Assembly (NCBI RefSeq): GCF_018138715.1
Contig: NZ_JAGSHX010000006.1
Location: forward strand, 7,192,001 to 7,256,000
Direction of reading: 5' to 3'
DNA: 64,000 nucleotides
Source of the DNA: Streptomyces asiaticus
GTDB lineage: Bacteria; Actinomycetota; Actinomycetes; Streptomycetales; Streptomycetaceae
Part shown: in pieces, positions 25,295 through 33,660 of the stretch
Layout of the letters: each line of letters starts with the position of its first letter
Position numbering within the stretch: the first letter of the stretch is position 1
Program-made: the position numbers and the translations under genes
The notes under the pieces: model-generated
Told to the model about the DNA's origin: nothing
The model's input: only the letters and a program-made list of their open reading frames with translations
The model's database searches: none

Positions 25295-26335
25295 ATGCCC
25301 TTAAAAGATCGATGGCAGTACCCGACGGCGCTGCTGGACACCACGATGGACCAGCTCAGGACGTTGCTCGCGGTCCATGAGGCGGGCACCGCGCTGGGTG
25401 CCGCCCGGCTGCTGGGGCGGGAGCAGTCCAGTGTGCAGAAACAACTGGACACCCTGAACCGGAACTTCGGCGCACTGTGCGGTGAGCCCTTGGTGGTCAA
25501 ACGGGGACGCAGTCAGAATGTGCTCTTCACCGCGACCGGGGAGTCCCTCGCCGGACTCGCGCGCGGCACCCTGGAGGACTGGCGGGAGGGGCTGCACGAC
25601 AGCCGCCGCCGGCTCGGCAGCCGGCTCGTGGTCGGCTCCACCCGTTACACCCTCGGCTTTCTGCTGAATGCCGTGGAGCTGGTCACCGAGGAATTCGACG
25701 GCCGGGGCGTCGAGCTCAAGGTCGAGCATGTGCGCACCCGGGATCTGCTCCAGCGGCTCGACGCCAAGGAGCTCGACCTGGTCTGCGGCAGCGTGCTCAC
25801 CACGGCGGGCCACGACGACCGGCTCGACGGCTTCGAGGTGATGGAGTGGCGGCGCAGCGGTCTGTCCCTGGTCACCAACCTCGACGCCGAGGAGCTGCCC
25901 GGGCCCTCGGTCCCGGTGAGCGAGCTGCCCCGGCTGCCGCTGGCGGTCTCGGCCGACGGCCTCATACCCGGCTTCCTGCGCGGCTGGTTCGGCGCCCGCT
26001 ACCGCCAGGAGCTGCACATCGCGGCCGAGATCGACACCGTGCAGTACGGCCTTGAGCTGCTCTCCTCGGGGGTGCTGCGCGGCTGTGTGCTGGTCACCGA
26101 GGGCATCGGCGACGCGGTGGCCGACGGACGGATCCGGGCCGGGGCCGGGCTGCGCACCCTGGAGCTGACCGACGGCATGGGGCCGGAGCTGGAAGTGCTG
26201 GTCGGGGTGTTCGTACGGGCCGGGGAGCGCACCGCGCAGGACGCCGGTCATCCGCTCAACGTGCTGTGGAGCGCGCTCGCCGGGGAGAACGCGCGGTGGC
26301 GCAGCGTCATGCGCAAGGAGCGCCCCGGCCGGTAA
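25295..26335 (+). CDS. LysR-type transcriptional regulator
   Basis: 346 residues from ATG 25295, preceded by GGAAGG; the frame is open further upstream but without a better start. The N-terminal winged helix is of LysR type (DQLRTLLAVHEAGTALGAARLLGREQSSVQKQLDTL). The N-terminus carries an additional 20 residues before it. The C-terminal effector-binding domain contains the usual periplasmic-binding-like fold. Unusually, the DNA-binding start includes a short extension rather than beginning directly with the helix. It may control the divergent hydrolase or the downstream catabolic genes, but the latter have a dedicated TetR operator. Confidence 0.88.
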   Translation: MPLKDRWQYPTALLDTTMDQLRTLLAVHEAGTALGAARLLGREQSSVQKQLDTLNRNFGALCGEPLVVKRGRSQNVLFTATGESLAGLARGTLEDWREGLHDSRRRLGSRLVVGSTRYTLGFLLNAVELVTEEFDGRGVELKVEHVRTRDLLQRLDAKELDLVCGSVLTTAGHDDRLDGFEVMEWRRSGLSLVTNLDAEELPGPSVPVSELPRLPLAVSADGLIPGFLRGWFGARYRQELHIAAEIDTVQYGLELLSSGVLRGCVLVTEGIGDAVADGRIRAGAGLRTLELTDGMGPELEVLVGVFVRAGERTAQDAGHPLNVLWSALAGENARWRSVMRKERPGR

Positions 26336-26406
26336 CCCGCGCCGCCGCCGGCGGGTAACCCCCCGGCCGTCCACGGGGTGGCGGATATGCCTCTTCCGTT
26401 TACACA

Positions 26407-26419
26407 TACCGACTGGTTA
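26407..26419. promoter_or_regulatory. TetR operator (copy 1) TACCGACTGGTTA
   Basis: Part of ACATACCGACTGGT, which recurs in inverted orientation at 32134-32148 upstream of the kinase gene. The core ACCGA-CTGGT is a near-palindrome. It precedes the SDR gene by about 75 bp and probably binds the TetR encoded at 29090. Confidence 0.6.
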
Positions 26420-26494
26420 GTCTGCGGGGCGGAAGCCGGGCCGGGCAGGAGCCGAGCCGGGCGGAAGCCGATCCGAGCCGAGGAGCTGCGAATC

Positions 26495-27277
26495 GTGGGT
26501 ACCGTGCGTGGGGCGCGTGTAGTGGTCACCGGAGCGGGCGGCGGCATCGGCGCCGCCCTCGCCCGGCGCTTCGCCGCCGAGGGCGCCCGGGTCGTGGTCA
26601 ACGACCTCGACGCCGCCAAGGCCGCCTCCGTCGCCGGGGAGATCGGCGGGATCCCCGTCCCCGGTGACGCCTCCGGTGTCGTACCCGCGGCGCGCGAGGC
26701 GCTGGGCGGCTCCATCGACATCTTCTGCGCCAACGCGGGCGTCGGCCACGACGGCGGCCCCGAGGCCGACGACGCGCTGTGGCAGCACTCCTGGGACGTC
26801 AATGTGATGGCCCATGTGCGGGCCGCCCGGGAGCTGCTGCCCGAGTGGCTGGAGCGCGGCAGCGGCCGCTTCGTGGCCACCGTCTCCGCCGCCGGGCTCC
26901 TCACCATGATCGGCTCGGCGCCGTACGCCGTCTCCAAGCACGCCGCGCTCGCCTTCGCCGAATATCTCTCGGCCACCTACCGCCACCGCGGCATCGGCGT
27001 CCACGCCGTCTGCCCGCAGGGGGTGCGCACCGACATGCTCACCGCCTCCGGGACCGCCGGGGAGCTGGTGCTGGCGCCCACCGCGATCGAGCCCGAGCAG
27101 GTGGCCGACGCCGTCCTCGCGGGCATCGACGAGGAGCGCTTCCTGATCCTTCCGCACCCCGAGGTGGCCCGCCACTACGCCTCCCGCGCAGGCGACACCG
27201 ACCGCTGGCTGGGCGGCATCAACAAGCTTCAGCGCAAGCTCGAAGAGCTCGAGGCGGCGTCCGGGACGTCGGGCTGA
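26495..27277 (+). CDS. SDR-family oxidoreductase
   Basis: 260 residues from GTG 26495 behind GAGGAG. NAD(P)-binding TGAGGGIG near the start, NAG (CANAGVG) in the middle, and a catalytic Ser plus YAVSK (Tyr-x-x-x-Lys) near residue 150 are intact. It would interconvert a hydroxy- and a keto-acyl compound. It is the first gene of a rightward trio with an acyl-CoA ligase and a TetR regulator, under a copy of the shared operator. If the island works like the levulinate pathway, this would be the LvaD-type reductase that forms the 4-hydroxyacyl-CoA; that is inference. Confidence 0.9.
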   Translation: MGTVRGARVVVTGAGGGIGAALARRFAAEGARVVVNDLDAAKAASVAGEIGGIPVPGDASGVVPAAREALGGSIDIFCANAGVGHDGGPEADDALWQHSWDVNVMAHVRAARELLPEWLERGSGRFVATVSAAGLLTMIGSAPYAVSKHAALAFAEYLSATYRHRGIGVHAVCPQGVRTDMLTASGTAGELVLAPTAIEPEQVADAVLAGIDEERFLILPHPEVARHYASRAGDTDRWLGGINKLQRKLEELEAASGTSG

Positions 27278-27424
27278 CCCCGGGTCCGGCGCTCCCCTGT
27301 CTTCCGTGCCGTCCCGCCTCTTTCGCACCTTCCCGCGCCACCGCCATTCGTACCTCGCCGCCCCACCACCTTTCGTACCTCCCCGCCCCACCACCCTCAC
27401 CCCCGTCGAGACAGGGCCGCACCC

Positions 27425-29068
27425 ATGACCACGTACCAGGACCAGCCATGGCTCGCTCAGCTCAATGAGAAGCAGCGCCGGCCGATCGTCCCGCGGCCGA
27501 GTCCGCTGCACGCGTTCCGGGACGCCGTGCGCACCGCCCCCGACCATCCGGCGCTCGCCTACTTCGACGGACGGCTGACCTACCGGGAGGCCGACGAGCT
27601 CTCCGACGGCATAGCCGGCCACCTCGCCGAGCGCGGCTTCCGGCCCGGCGACCGGCTCGCGATCATGCTCCAGAACACCCCGCACTTCGTGCTCGCGCTG
27701 CTGGGCGCGTGGAAGGCGGGCGGCACGGTCGTCCCGGTCAACCCCATGTACAAGGGCGCCGAGCTCGCGCACATCCTCGGCGACGCCGAGGTGAGCGCCC
27801 TGGTCTGTTCCCGCCACGGCTGGGAGGACTACATACGCGACACGGCCGCCGCGTCCCCGGTACGCATCGCGCTCACCGCCGACGCCCGCGACCTCCAGAC
27901 CCGCGACGACGAGCGGGTGCTGCGCGACCAGCCCATCCCGGTCCCCGAGGACACCGAGGACCTCCTCGCCGTCGCCCGCGCCGGGGCCCGCCCGCCGTCC
28001 GTCCCGGCTCCCGGCCCCAACGACATCGCGCTGATCAGCTACACCTCCGGGACCAGCGGCACCCCCAAGGGCGCCACCAACACCCACGGCAACATCTCCT
28101 ACAACGCCGACCGGCAGCACCTCCTCCATGAGCTGCCCACCGGTTCGACGCTCTTCGCGCTGGCCCCGCTGTTCCACATCACCGGCATGGTCTGCGAGCT
28201 GTGCGCGTGCATGTCCGGAGCCGGCACCCTGGCCCTGGCCTACCGCTTCGAGACCGGCGTCGTCCTCGACGCCTTCGCCGAGCACCGCCCCGTCTACACC
28301 GTGGGCCCCTCCACCGCCTTCATGGCGCTGATGGCCCACCCCCGGGCCACCCGCGACCACTTCTCATCCTTCCGGATCATCTCCTCCGGCGGCGCCCCGC
28401 TGCCGCCCGCGCTGGTCGAGCGGTTCCAGAGCGGCTTCGGCCCGTATCTGCACAACGGCTACGGGCTCACCGAGTGCACCGCGCCCTGCGCCAGCGTCCC
28501 GCCCGGGGTCCGCGCCCCCGTCGACCCCGTCTCCGGCACCCTCGCCGTCGGCGTCCCCGGCGCCGACACCGTCGTGCGCATCGCGGACGAGGAGGGGCGG
28601 GACGTGCCGTTCGGCGAGCAGGGCGAGATCGTCGTCCGCGGCCCGATGGTGGTGCCCGGCTACTGGCGGCGCCCGGAGGCGACCGCGGCCGCCCTCCCCG
28701 ACGGGGAACTGCGCACCGGCGACATCGGTTTCATGGACGAGGGCGGCTGGCTGTACGTGGTCGACCGCAAGAAGGACATGATCAACGCCTCGGGGTTCAA
28801 GGTGTGGCCGCGTGAGGTCGAGGACGTGCTCTACACTCACCCCGCCGTGCGGGAGGCGGCCGTCGTCGGCAAACCCGACACGTACCGCGGCGAGACGGTC
28901 AAGGCGTATGTGAGCCTCCGATCAGGGGCCGAGGTCACACCGGACGAGCTGTCCGCGTACTGTGCGGAGCGGCTTGCCGCGTACAAGTACCCCCGCGAGG
29001 TGGAGATCCTGCCGGAGCTTCCGAAGACGACCAGTGGCAAGATCCTCCGGCGGGAACTGCGAGGATGA
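27425..29068 (+). CDS. Acyl-CoA ligase (AMP-forming)
   Basis: 547 residues. ATP-binding loop YTSGTSGTPKG near residue 205, the adenylate-binding NGYGLTECT near residue 345, and the C-terminal KTTSGKILRREL with the catalytic lysine are all intact. Sequence style is that of medium- or long-chain acyl-CoA synthetases. It activates a carboxylic acid for beta-oxidation-like processing by its neighbours. The 147-bp gap before it contains imperfect repeats of a CCGCCCCACCACC-like pyrimidine-rich unit but no gene. In an Lva-like pathway this is the entry (LvaE) step. Confidence 0.93.
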   Translation: MTTYQDQPWLAQLNEKQRRPIVPRPSPLHAFRDAVRTAPDHPALAYFDGRLTYREADELSDGIAGHLAERGFRPGDRLAIMLQNTPHFVLALLGAWKAGGTVVPVNPMYKGAELAHILGDAEVSALVCSRHGWEDYIRDTAAASPVRIALTADARDLQTRDDERVLRDQPIPVPEDTEDLLAVARAGARPPSVPAPGPNDIALISYTSGTSGTPKGATNTHGNISYNADRQHLLHELPTGSTLFALAPLFHITGMVCELCACMSGAGTLALAYRFETGVVLDAFAEHRPVYTVGPSTAFMALMAHPRATRDHFSSFRIISSGGAPLPPALVERFQSGFGPYLHNGYGLTECTAPCASVPPGVRAPVDPVSGTLAVGVPGADTVVRIADEEGRDVPFGEQGEIVVRGPMVVPGYWRRPEATAAALPDGELRTGDIGFMDEGGWLYVVDRKKDMINASGFKVWPREVEDVLYTHPAVREAAVVGKPDTYRGETVKAYVSLRSGAEVTPDELSAYCAERLAAYKYPREVEILPELPKTTSGKILRRELRG

Positions 29069-29089
29069 GAGAGAAGAGGAAGAGAACGG

Positions 29090-29692
29090 GTGGCGACCAT
29101 GGCCAGAGCGACGGACGGTGACGGACAGCCGGTGCCACAGCGGCTGCTGGCCGCTGCCACCCGCCTCTTCGCGGAGCGGGGCTACGACCGGACGTCCGTA
29201 CAGGAGATCGTCGAGGCGGCGGGCGTCACGAAGGGCGCGCTCTACCACTACTTCGGCTCCAAGGACGATCTGCTCCACGAGATCTACGGCCGGGTGCTCC
29301 GGCTCCAGCAGGAGCGGCTGGACGCCTTCGCGGACGCGGACGCGCCGGTGGAGACGCGGCTGCGGGAGGCGGCGGCCGATGTCGTGGTCACCACCATCGA
29401 GAACCTCGACGACGCGACCATCTTCTTCCGGTCGATGCACCAACTCAGCCCGGAGAAGCACAAGCAGGTGCGCGCCGAGCGGCGCCGCTACCACGAGCGG
29501 TTCCGCGCGCTGATCGAGGAGGGGCAGCGGGCCGGGGTGTTCAGCACCCGGACCCCGGCGGACCTGGTGGTGGACTACCACTTCGGCTCCGTCCACCACC
29601 TGGGCACCTGGTACCGCCCCGGCGGCCGCTGGGCCCCCCAGGAGGTCGCCGACCACCTGGCCGATTTGCTGATGCGCGCACTGCGGCCGTAA
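29090..29692 (+). CDS. TetR-family regulator of the acyl-CoA island
   Basis: 200 residues from GTG 29090; ATG 29099 is an alternative. The helix-turn-helix (RTSVQEIVEAAGVTKGALYH) and the following YFGSKDDLL are canonical. The third gene of the SDR-ligase-TetR unit, 21 bp after the ligase. The same ACATACCGACTGGT operator is found in both outer promoters, of the SDR at 26407 and of the convergent dehydrogenase-kinase unit at 32134. I infer that this protein represses both units and is released by an acyl-CoA intermediate. Confidence 0.92.
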   Translation: MATMARATDGDGQPVPQRLLAAATRLFAERGYDRTSVQEIVEAAGVTKGALYHYFGSKDDLLHEIYGRVLRLQQERLDAFADADAPVETRLREAAADVVVTTIENLDDATIFFRSMHQLSPEKHKQVRAERRRYHERFRALIEEGQRAGVFSTRTPADLVVDYHFGSVHHLGTWYRPGGRWAPQEVADHLADLLMRALRP

Positions 29693-29713
29693 ATCCAGCC
29701 TGTCCAGGGGGCA

Positions 29714-29736
29714 CCTCCCAGCGGTAGCTGGGGGAG
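29714..29736. terminator. Bidirectional hairpin terminator
   Basis: CTCCCAGC and GCTGGGGGAG form a stem around a GGTA loop, in the 135-bp gap between the convergent TetR and dehydrogenase genes. The rest of the gap, to about 29815, is a copy of the GGGGCGGAGCCCC / GGGAAGGGGCGGGG intergenic repeat. Confidence 0.6.
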
Positions 29737-29827
29737 TTTGAGGACCGGGGTCCGGGGCGGAGCCCCGGATGCGGGAAGGGGCGGGGTGGGGAACAAACCC
29801 CGCCCGCCCCTCCACGTACCGCTTCAG

Positions 29828-31042
29828 CTACACGTACCGCTTCAACTCCCGCCGCGCCAACGACCGCTGATGCACCTCATCCGGCCCATCGGCCAGCCGC
29901 AGCGTCCGCGCCGCAGCCCACAACTCGGCCAGCGGAAAGTCCTGGCTCACCCCACCCGCCCCATGCAACTGCACCGCCCGGTCCAGGATCTCCACCACCG
30001 TCCGCGGCGTCGCGATCTTGATGGCCTGGATCTCGGTGTGCGCCTCGCGGTTGCCCGCCGTGTCCATCAGCCAGGCCGTCTTCAGCACCAGCAGCCGCAG
30101 CTGCTCGACCGCCACCCGCGCGTCCGCGATCCACTCGTGCACCTGCCCCTGCTGGGCGAGCGCCTTGCCGAACGCCTGTCGGGCCACCGCCCGACGGCAC
30201 ATCAGCTCGATACCCCGCTCGGCCATGCCGATCAGCCGCATGCAGTGGTGGATCCGGCCGGGGCCGAGCCGGGCCTGGGCGATGGCGAAACCGCCGCCCT
30301 CCTCGCCGATGAGGTTGCTCACCGGCACCCGCGCCCGGTCGAAGACCACCTCGGCGTGGCCGCCGTGGTAATGGTCCTCGTAGCCGTACACCCGCATCGC
30401 CCGCCGCACCTCGACGCCCGGAGTGTCGCGCGGCACCAGCACCATCGACTGCTGACGGCGCACATCGGCGCCCTCCGGGTCGGTCTTGCCCATCACGATG
30501 AAGATCTTGCAGTCGGGGTTCATCGCCCCGGAGATGTACCACTTGCGCCCGGTGATGACGTACTCGTCGCCGTCGCGCTCGATCCGGGTCTCGATGTTGG
30601 TCGCGTCGGACGAGGCGACCTCGGGCTCGGTCATCGCGAAGGCCGACCGGATCTCGCCCGCGAGCAGCGGCTCCAGCCACTGCTTGCGCTGCCGCTCGTC
30701 GCCGAACTGGGCGAGCACCTCCATGTTGCCGGTGTCGGGGGCGGCGCAGTTCAGGGCGGTGGGGGCCAGCTGGGGGCTGCGGCCGGTGATCTCGGCGAGC
30801 GGGGCGTACTGGAGGTTGGTCAGCCCCGCGCCGTACTCGGCGTCGGGGAGGAAGAGGTTCCACAGCCCCTGGCGGCGCGCCTCGGCCTTGAGCTCCTCGA
30901 CGATCGGCGGGGTCAGCCAGGGGGAGTCGAGGGCGGCCCGCTGCCGCTCGGCGACCGCCTCCGCGGGATGGACGTGCTCGTCCATGAAGGCGAGCAGCTT
31001 GGCGCGGAGCTCTTCGGTCCGGGCGTCGAATGCGAAGTCCAT
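29828..31042 (-). CDS. Acyl-CoA dehydrogenase, ACAD10/11-like
   Basis: 404 residues. The middle domain has the subfamily's stretch YVITGRKWYISG and KIFIVMGKTDPEG, then RRQQSMVLVPRDTPGV, resembling ACAD10/ACAD11 and bacterial LvaC rather than classic FadE. The C-terminal helical bundle is complete. The start lies behind GGAGAG. Members working with an APH-type kinase remove phosphate from a 4-phosphoryl-acyl-CoA instead of simply oxidising the chain. The kinase gene precedes it by only 7 bp, so the two are co-transcribed and probably act in sequence. Confidence 0.93.
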   Translation of the reverse strand: MDFAFDARTEELRAKLLAFMDEHVHPAEAVAERQRAALDSPWLTPPIVEELKAEARRQGLWNLFLPDAEYGAGLTNLQYAPLAEITGRSPQLAPTALNCAAPDTGNMEVLAQFGDERQRKQWLEPLLAGEIRSAFAMTEPEVASSDATNIETRIERDGDEYVITGRKWYISGAMNPDCKIFIVMGKTDPEGADVRRQQSMVLVPRDTPGVEVRRAMRVYGYEDHYHGGHAEVVFDRARVPVSNLIGEEGGGFAIAQARLGPGRIHHCMRLIGMAERGIELMCRRAVARQAFGKALAQQGQVHEWIADARVAVEQLRLLVLKTAWLMDTAGNREAHTEIQAIKIATPRTVVEILDRAVQLHGAGGVSQDFPLAELWAAARTLRLADGPDEVHQRSLARRELKRYV

Positions 31043-31049
31043 GACGGGA

Positions 31050-32072
31050 TCAGCTCTCCTGGAGGGTGGTGAGGCCGTGGTCGATGAAGGCGGGGACGAT
31101 GTCGCCGATGCGGTCGAAGCCCGTGCCGAGGGTCTGGCCGAGGGTGTAGCGGTAGTGGATGCCCTCGAGGATCACCGCCAGCTTGAAGTAGGCGAAGGCG
31201 GTGTACCAGGAGACGCCGCTGACATCGCGCCCCGAACCCTCGGCGTAGCGCTGGATCAGCTCGTCCGTGGAGGGGTGCCCGGGGGCGCCCTGGGTGGAGG
31301 AGATGGGGGAGTCGGCGAGATTCGGATGACCGCTGTACATCACGATCAGTCCGAGATCGGTCAGCGGATCGCCGAGCGTGGACATCTCCCAGTCGAGGAT
31401 CGCGGTGATCCGGTCGTCGGCGTTCACCAGGACGTTGTCGAGACGGTAGTCGCCGTGCACGACCGTGGGCGCGGGGGAGGCCGGGAGCGCCTTGGCGAGC
31501 CGGGCGTGCAGCTCGTCGATCCCGGCCAGCTCACGGCTGCGCGAGGCGGTCAGCTGCTTGCCCCAGCGGCGCAGCTGCCGCTCCAGGAACCCCTCCGGGC
31601 GCCCGAAGTCACCGAGCCCGACCTCGGCCGGGTCGACGGCGTGCAGCGTCACGAGCGTGTCGACGAGGGAGAGCACGACCTCCCGGGTGCGCTCCGGGCC
31701 GATGGCCGCGAGCTGCTCGGCGGTGCGGTACGGGGTGCCCTCGACGAACTCCATGACGTAGAAGGGCGATCCGATGACCGAGTCGTCCTCGCACAGCAGC
31801 ACCGGCTCCGGCACCGGCACGGCCGTCGGGTGCAGGGCGCTGATCACGCGGTGCTCCCGCGCCATGTCATGGGCGGTGGCGAGCACATGGCCCAGCGGCG
31901 GACGGCGGACCACCCAGCGGGACGTGCCGTCGGTGACCGTGTAGGTGAGGTTCGAGCGGCCGCCTTCGATCAGCTCGGCCCTCAGCGGCCCGCGTACCAG
32001 CCCCGCGCGTTCGCGGTCGAGATGGGCGCGGAGCCGTTCGAGGTCGAGCCCTGGGGGATTGCCTGCGTTCAT
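31050..32072 (-). CDS. APH-type kinase (LvaA / ACAD10-11 kinase-domain-like)
   Basis: 340 residues. The kinase catalytic loop VVHGDYRLDNVLV (near residue 210) and the metal-binding ILDWEMSTLGDPLTDLG are intact. This phosphotransferase family includes aminoglycoside kinases, but the members next to acyl-CoA dehydrogenases phosphorylate 4-hydroxyacyl-CoA. Fusion of these two activities in mammalian ACAD10/11 and the LvaA-LvaC pair of Pseudomonas support that role. It is the first gene of the leftward pair, and the TetR operator at 32134 lies about 60 bp upstream. An antibiotic-resistance role is unlikely. Confidence 0.9.
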   Translation of the reverse strand: MNAGNPPGLDLERLRAHLDRERAGLVRGPLRAELIEGGRSNLTYTVTDGTSRWVVRRPPLGHVLATAHDMAREHRVISALHPTAVPVPEPVLLCEDDSVIGSPFYVMEFVEGTPYRTAEQLAAIGPERTREVVLSLVDTLVTLHAVDPAEVGLGDFGRPEGFLERQLRRWGKQLTASRSRELAGIDELHARLAKALPASPAPTVVHGDYRLDNVLVNADDRITAILDWEMSTLGDPLTDLGLIVMYSGHPNLADSPISSTQGAPGHPSTDELIQRYAEGSGRDVSGVSWYTAFAYFKLAVILEGIHYRYTLGQTLGTGFDRIGDIVPAFIDHGLTTLQES

Positions 32073-32133
32073 CGAACCTCTCTCGTACTCGTATACGGGA
32101 ACGGGCGGGCCGTTCGTCCCGCCTCATGATGCC

Positions 32134-32148
32134 GACCAGTCGGTATGT
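32134..32148. promoter_or_regulatory. TetR operator (copy 2) GACCAGTCGGTATGT
   Basis: Reverse complement ACATACCGACTGGTC matches the site at about 26404-26417 over 14 bases. It lies in the promoter of the leftward kinase-dehydrogenase unit. Confidence 0.6.
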
Positions 32149-32245
32149 AGTCCAGTGGGTCTCGGGTGCGGGTGGGTATGACGGGGCGTGTGGCGTGGGG
32201 TATGACGTGGTGGTTCGAGGGCTACCGCCCCCGTTCCCGTCGCCG

Positions 32246-32644
32246 CTACCGCCCCCGCTCCCGTCGCTGCTCGGCCCGCTCCTGGGCCTCGACCACCGCG
32301 TCCCCGAACTCCACCGACCAGGCGCCGAGCGCCTTGACCGGCCCCAGCAGGGTCTCCCCGAGCGGGGTCAGCCCGTACTCGACCCGGGGCGGCGCCTCCG
32401 CGTACCGGTGGCGCTCCACCAGGCCGTCGTCCTCCAGGCGGCGCAGGGTGTCGTTGAGCACCTTCGCGCTGATGCCGCCGATGGCCTCACGCAGCTCGCC
32501 GGGGCGGCGCGGCCCCTCCCGCAGACCGAAGATCACGACGGCGGTCCAGGTGCGGGCCAGCAGATCGAAGCCCAGCCGCGCCCGGCAGTCGGCGATGAAT
32601 CCGTCCGGGGCGGTGGGCCGTGCCGTCGTCGTCGGTTCGCTCAC
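32246..32644 (-). CDS. HxlR-family transcriptional regulator
   Basis: 132 residues from GTG 32644, 6 bp after AGGAGG; the frame opens further upstream but that part is not protein-like. The winged helix is typical: LLARTWTAVVIFGLREGPRRPGELR followed by ISAKVLNDTLRRLEDDGLVERHRY. HxlR regulators are small dimeric repressors or activators that often sense reactive electrophiles or quinones and control a divergent oxidoreductase. Here the divergent partner is an NAD(P)-binding protein, and a long perfect palindrome sits between the starts. Confidence 0.92.
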   Translation of the reverse strand: MSEPTTTARPTAPDGFIADCRARLGFDLLARTWTAVVIFGLREGPRRPGELREAIGGISAKVLNDTLRRLEDDGLVERHRYAEAPPRVEYGLTPLGETLLGPVKALGAWSVEFGDAVVEAQERAEQRRERGR

Positions 32645-32674
32645 TGATGACCTCCTGGCCGCCGTCCTAGCGCA

Positions 32675-32704
32675 TCCGTCGCACACCGTGCGGTGTGCGA
32701 CGGA
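32675..32704. promoter_or_regulatory. 30-bp palindrome, predicted HxlR operator
   Basis: Two perfect 14-base arms (TCCGTCGCACACCG and its complement) flank a TG centre, with CTAG on both outer sides a few bases further. It lies between the divergent starts of the HxlR gene (32644) and the reductase gene (32752), 31 bp from the former. Confidence 0.65.
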
Positions 32705-32751
32705 CTTCCTAGTGTCGCTGCCCTACGACGGGCGATGACGAGGAGACCGCA

Positions 32752-33405
32752 ATGCGGATCGGAGTGCTGGGCACGGGCAATATGGCCGACGCGCTGGGGG
32801 CCCAGTGGGCGCGGGCGGGCCATGAGCTGCTGATCGGCGGCCGCTCGCGGCCGAAGGCGGCGGCGCTGGCCGCGCGGATCGGCCACGGCGCGCGGGCGGG
32901 AAGCCTGCGCGAGGCCGCCGGATTCGGCGAGGTGACGCTGCTGGCGGTGGCGTACGAGGGCGTCGAGGCGGTCCTGGAGGCGGCGGGCGCGGCCGAGGGG
33001 ACGCTGGGCGGCCGGGCGCTGATCGACTGCACCAACGCGATCGTCCCCGGCCGCTTCACCCTCGCCACGGACGGCGGACCCGGCATGGCCGAACGGATCG
33101 CGGCGCGGGCCGTCGGGGCGCGGGTCGTGAAGGGGTTCTGCCACTGCGCGGACGCGGTGTGGCGGATGACCCCGCCGGTCTTCGCCGACGGCCCGCTGGG
33201 GGTTCCGCTGTGCGGGGACGACGAGGGCGCCCTGGAGGCGGTACGGACCCTGGTCCGCGACATGGGCTGCGTACCGCTCGACGGCGGCGGTCTGGAGCGG
33301 GCCCGACTGCTGGAGTCCACGGTGGCCTTTCTGCTCGGATTCTGGTTCGGCGGGGTGGAGCCGCGCGCCGCGCTGCCGCCGCTGGCGGTGCAGGGCCCGG
33401 CGTAG
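32752..33405 (+). CDS. NAD(P)-binding reductase (F420-reductase-like)
   Basis: 217 residues. The N-terminus is a Rossmann fold MRIGVLGTGNMADALGAQWARAG with GGRSRPKAAALA after it, as in NADPH:F420 oxidoreductases and related dinucleotide-binding proteins. The C-terminal part is short and helical. Divergent from the HxlR regulator, whose presumed operator overlaps its promoter, so it is probably the regulated gene. The natural substrate is unknown; a detoxifying reductase is likely. Confidence 0.85.
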   Translation: MRIGVLGTGNMADALGAQWARAGHELLIGGRSRPKAAALAARIGHGARAGSLREAAGFGEVTLLAVAYEGVEAVLEAAGAAEGTLGGRALIDCTNAIVPGRFTLATDGGPGMAERIAARAVGARVVKGFCHCADAVWRMTPPVFADGPLGVPLCGDDEGALEAVRTLVRDMGCVPLDGGGLERARLLESTVAFLLGFWFGGVEPRAALPPLAVQGPA

Positions 33406-33517
33406 CGGGCGGCGGGGGGCGGATGGGTGCGGATGGGTGTGGAGGGGTGCGGATTTGCGGTGGCGGTGGGCGAGCAGGAGCGTCGAAGGGGAGGGGCGGG
33501 CAAGAACAGGCCGGGAC

Positions 33518-33650
33518 GGGGAACCCGCGAACGAAAGCGCGAGCCGACGAAGGAAGCCGCGAACCCGCGAAACAGACCGCGAACCCGCGAACGAACCTGC
33601 GAACGAACCCGCGAACCCGCGAACCCGCCACGAACCGCGAAGACCGCGAG
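33518..33650. repeat. Degenerate GCGAACCCGCGAAC-type repeat tract
   Basis: At least seven imperfect copies of CGAACCCG/GCGAAC units, occupying the leader of the next gene. They contain no start codon of note and look like slippage-amplified DNA. Confidence 0.6.
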
Positions 33651-33660
33651 GAGCGTCACC

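Noticed and set aside
31050..32072. Aminoglycoside resistance gene
   Set aside because: The kinase is co-transcribed with an ACAD10/11-like dehydrogenase and shares an operator with acyl-CoA genes, which fits acyl-CoA phosphorylation better.
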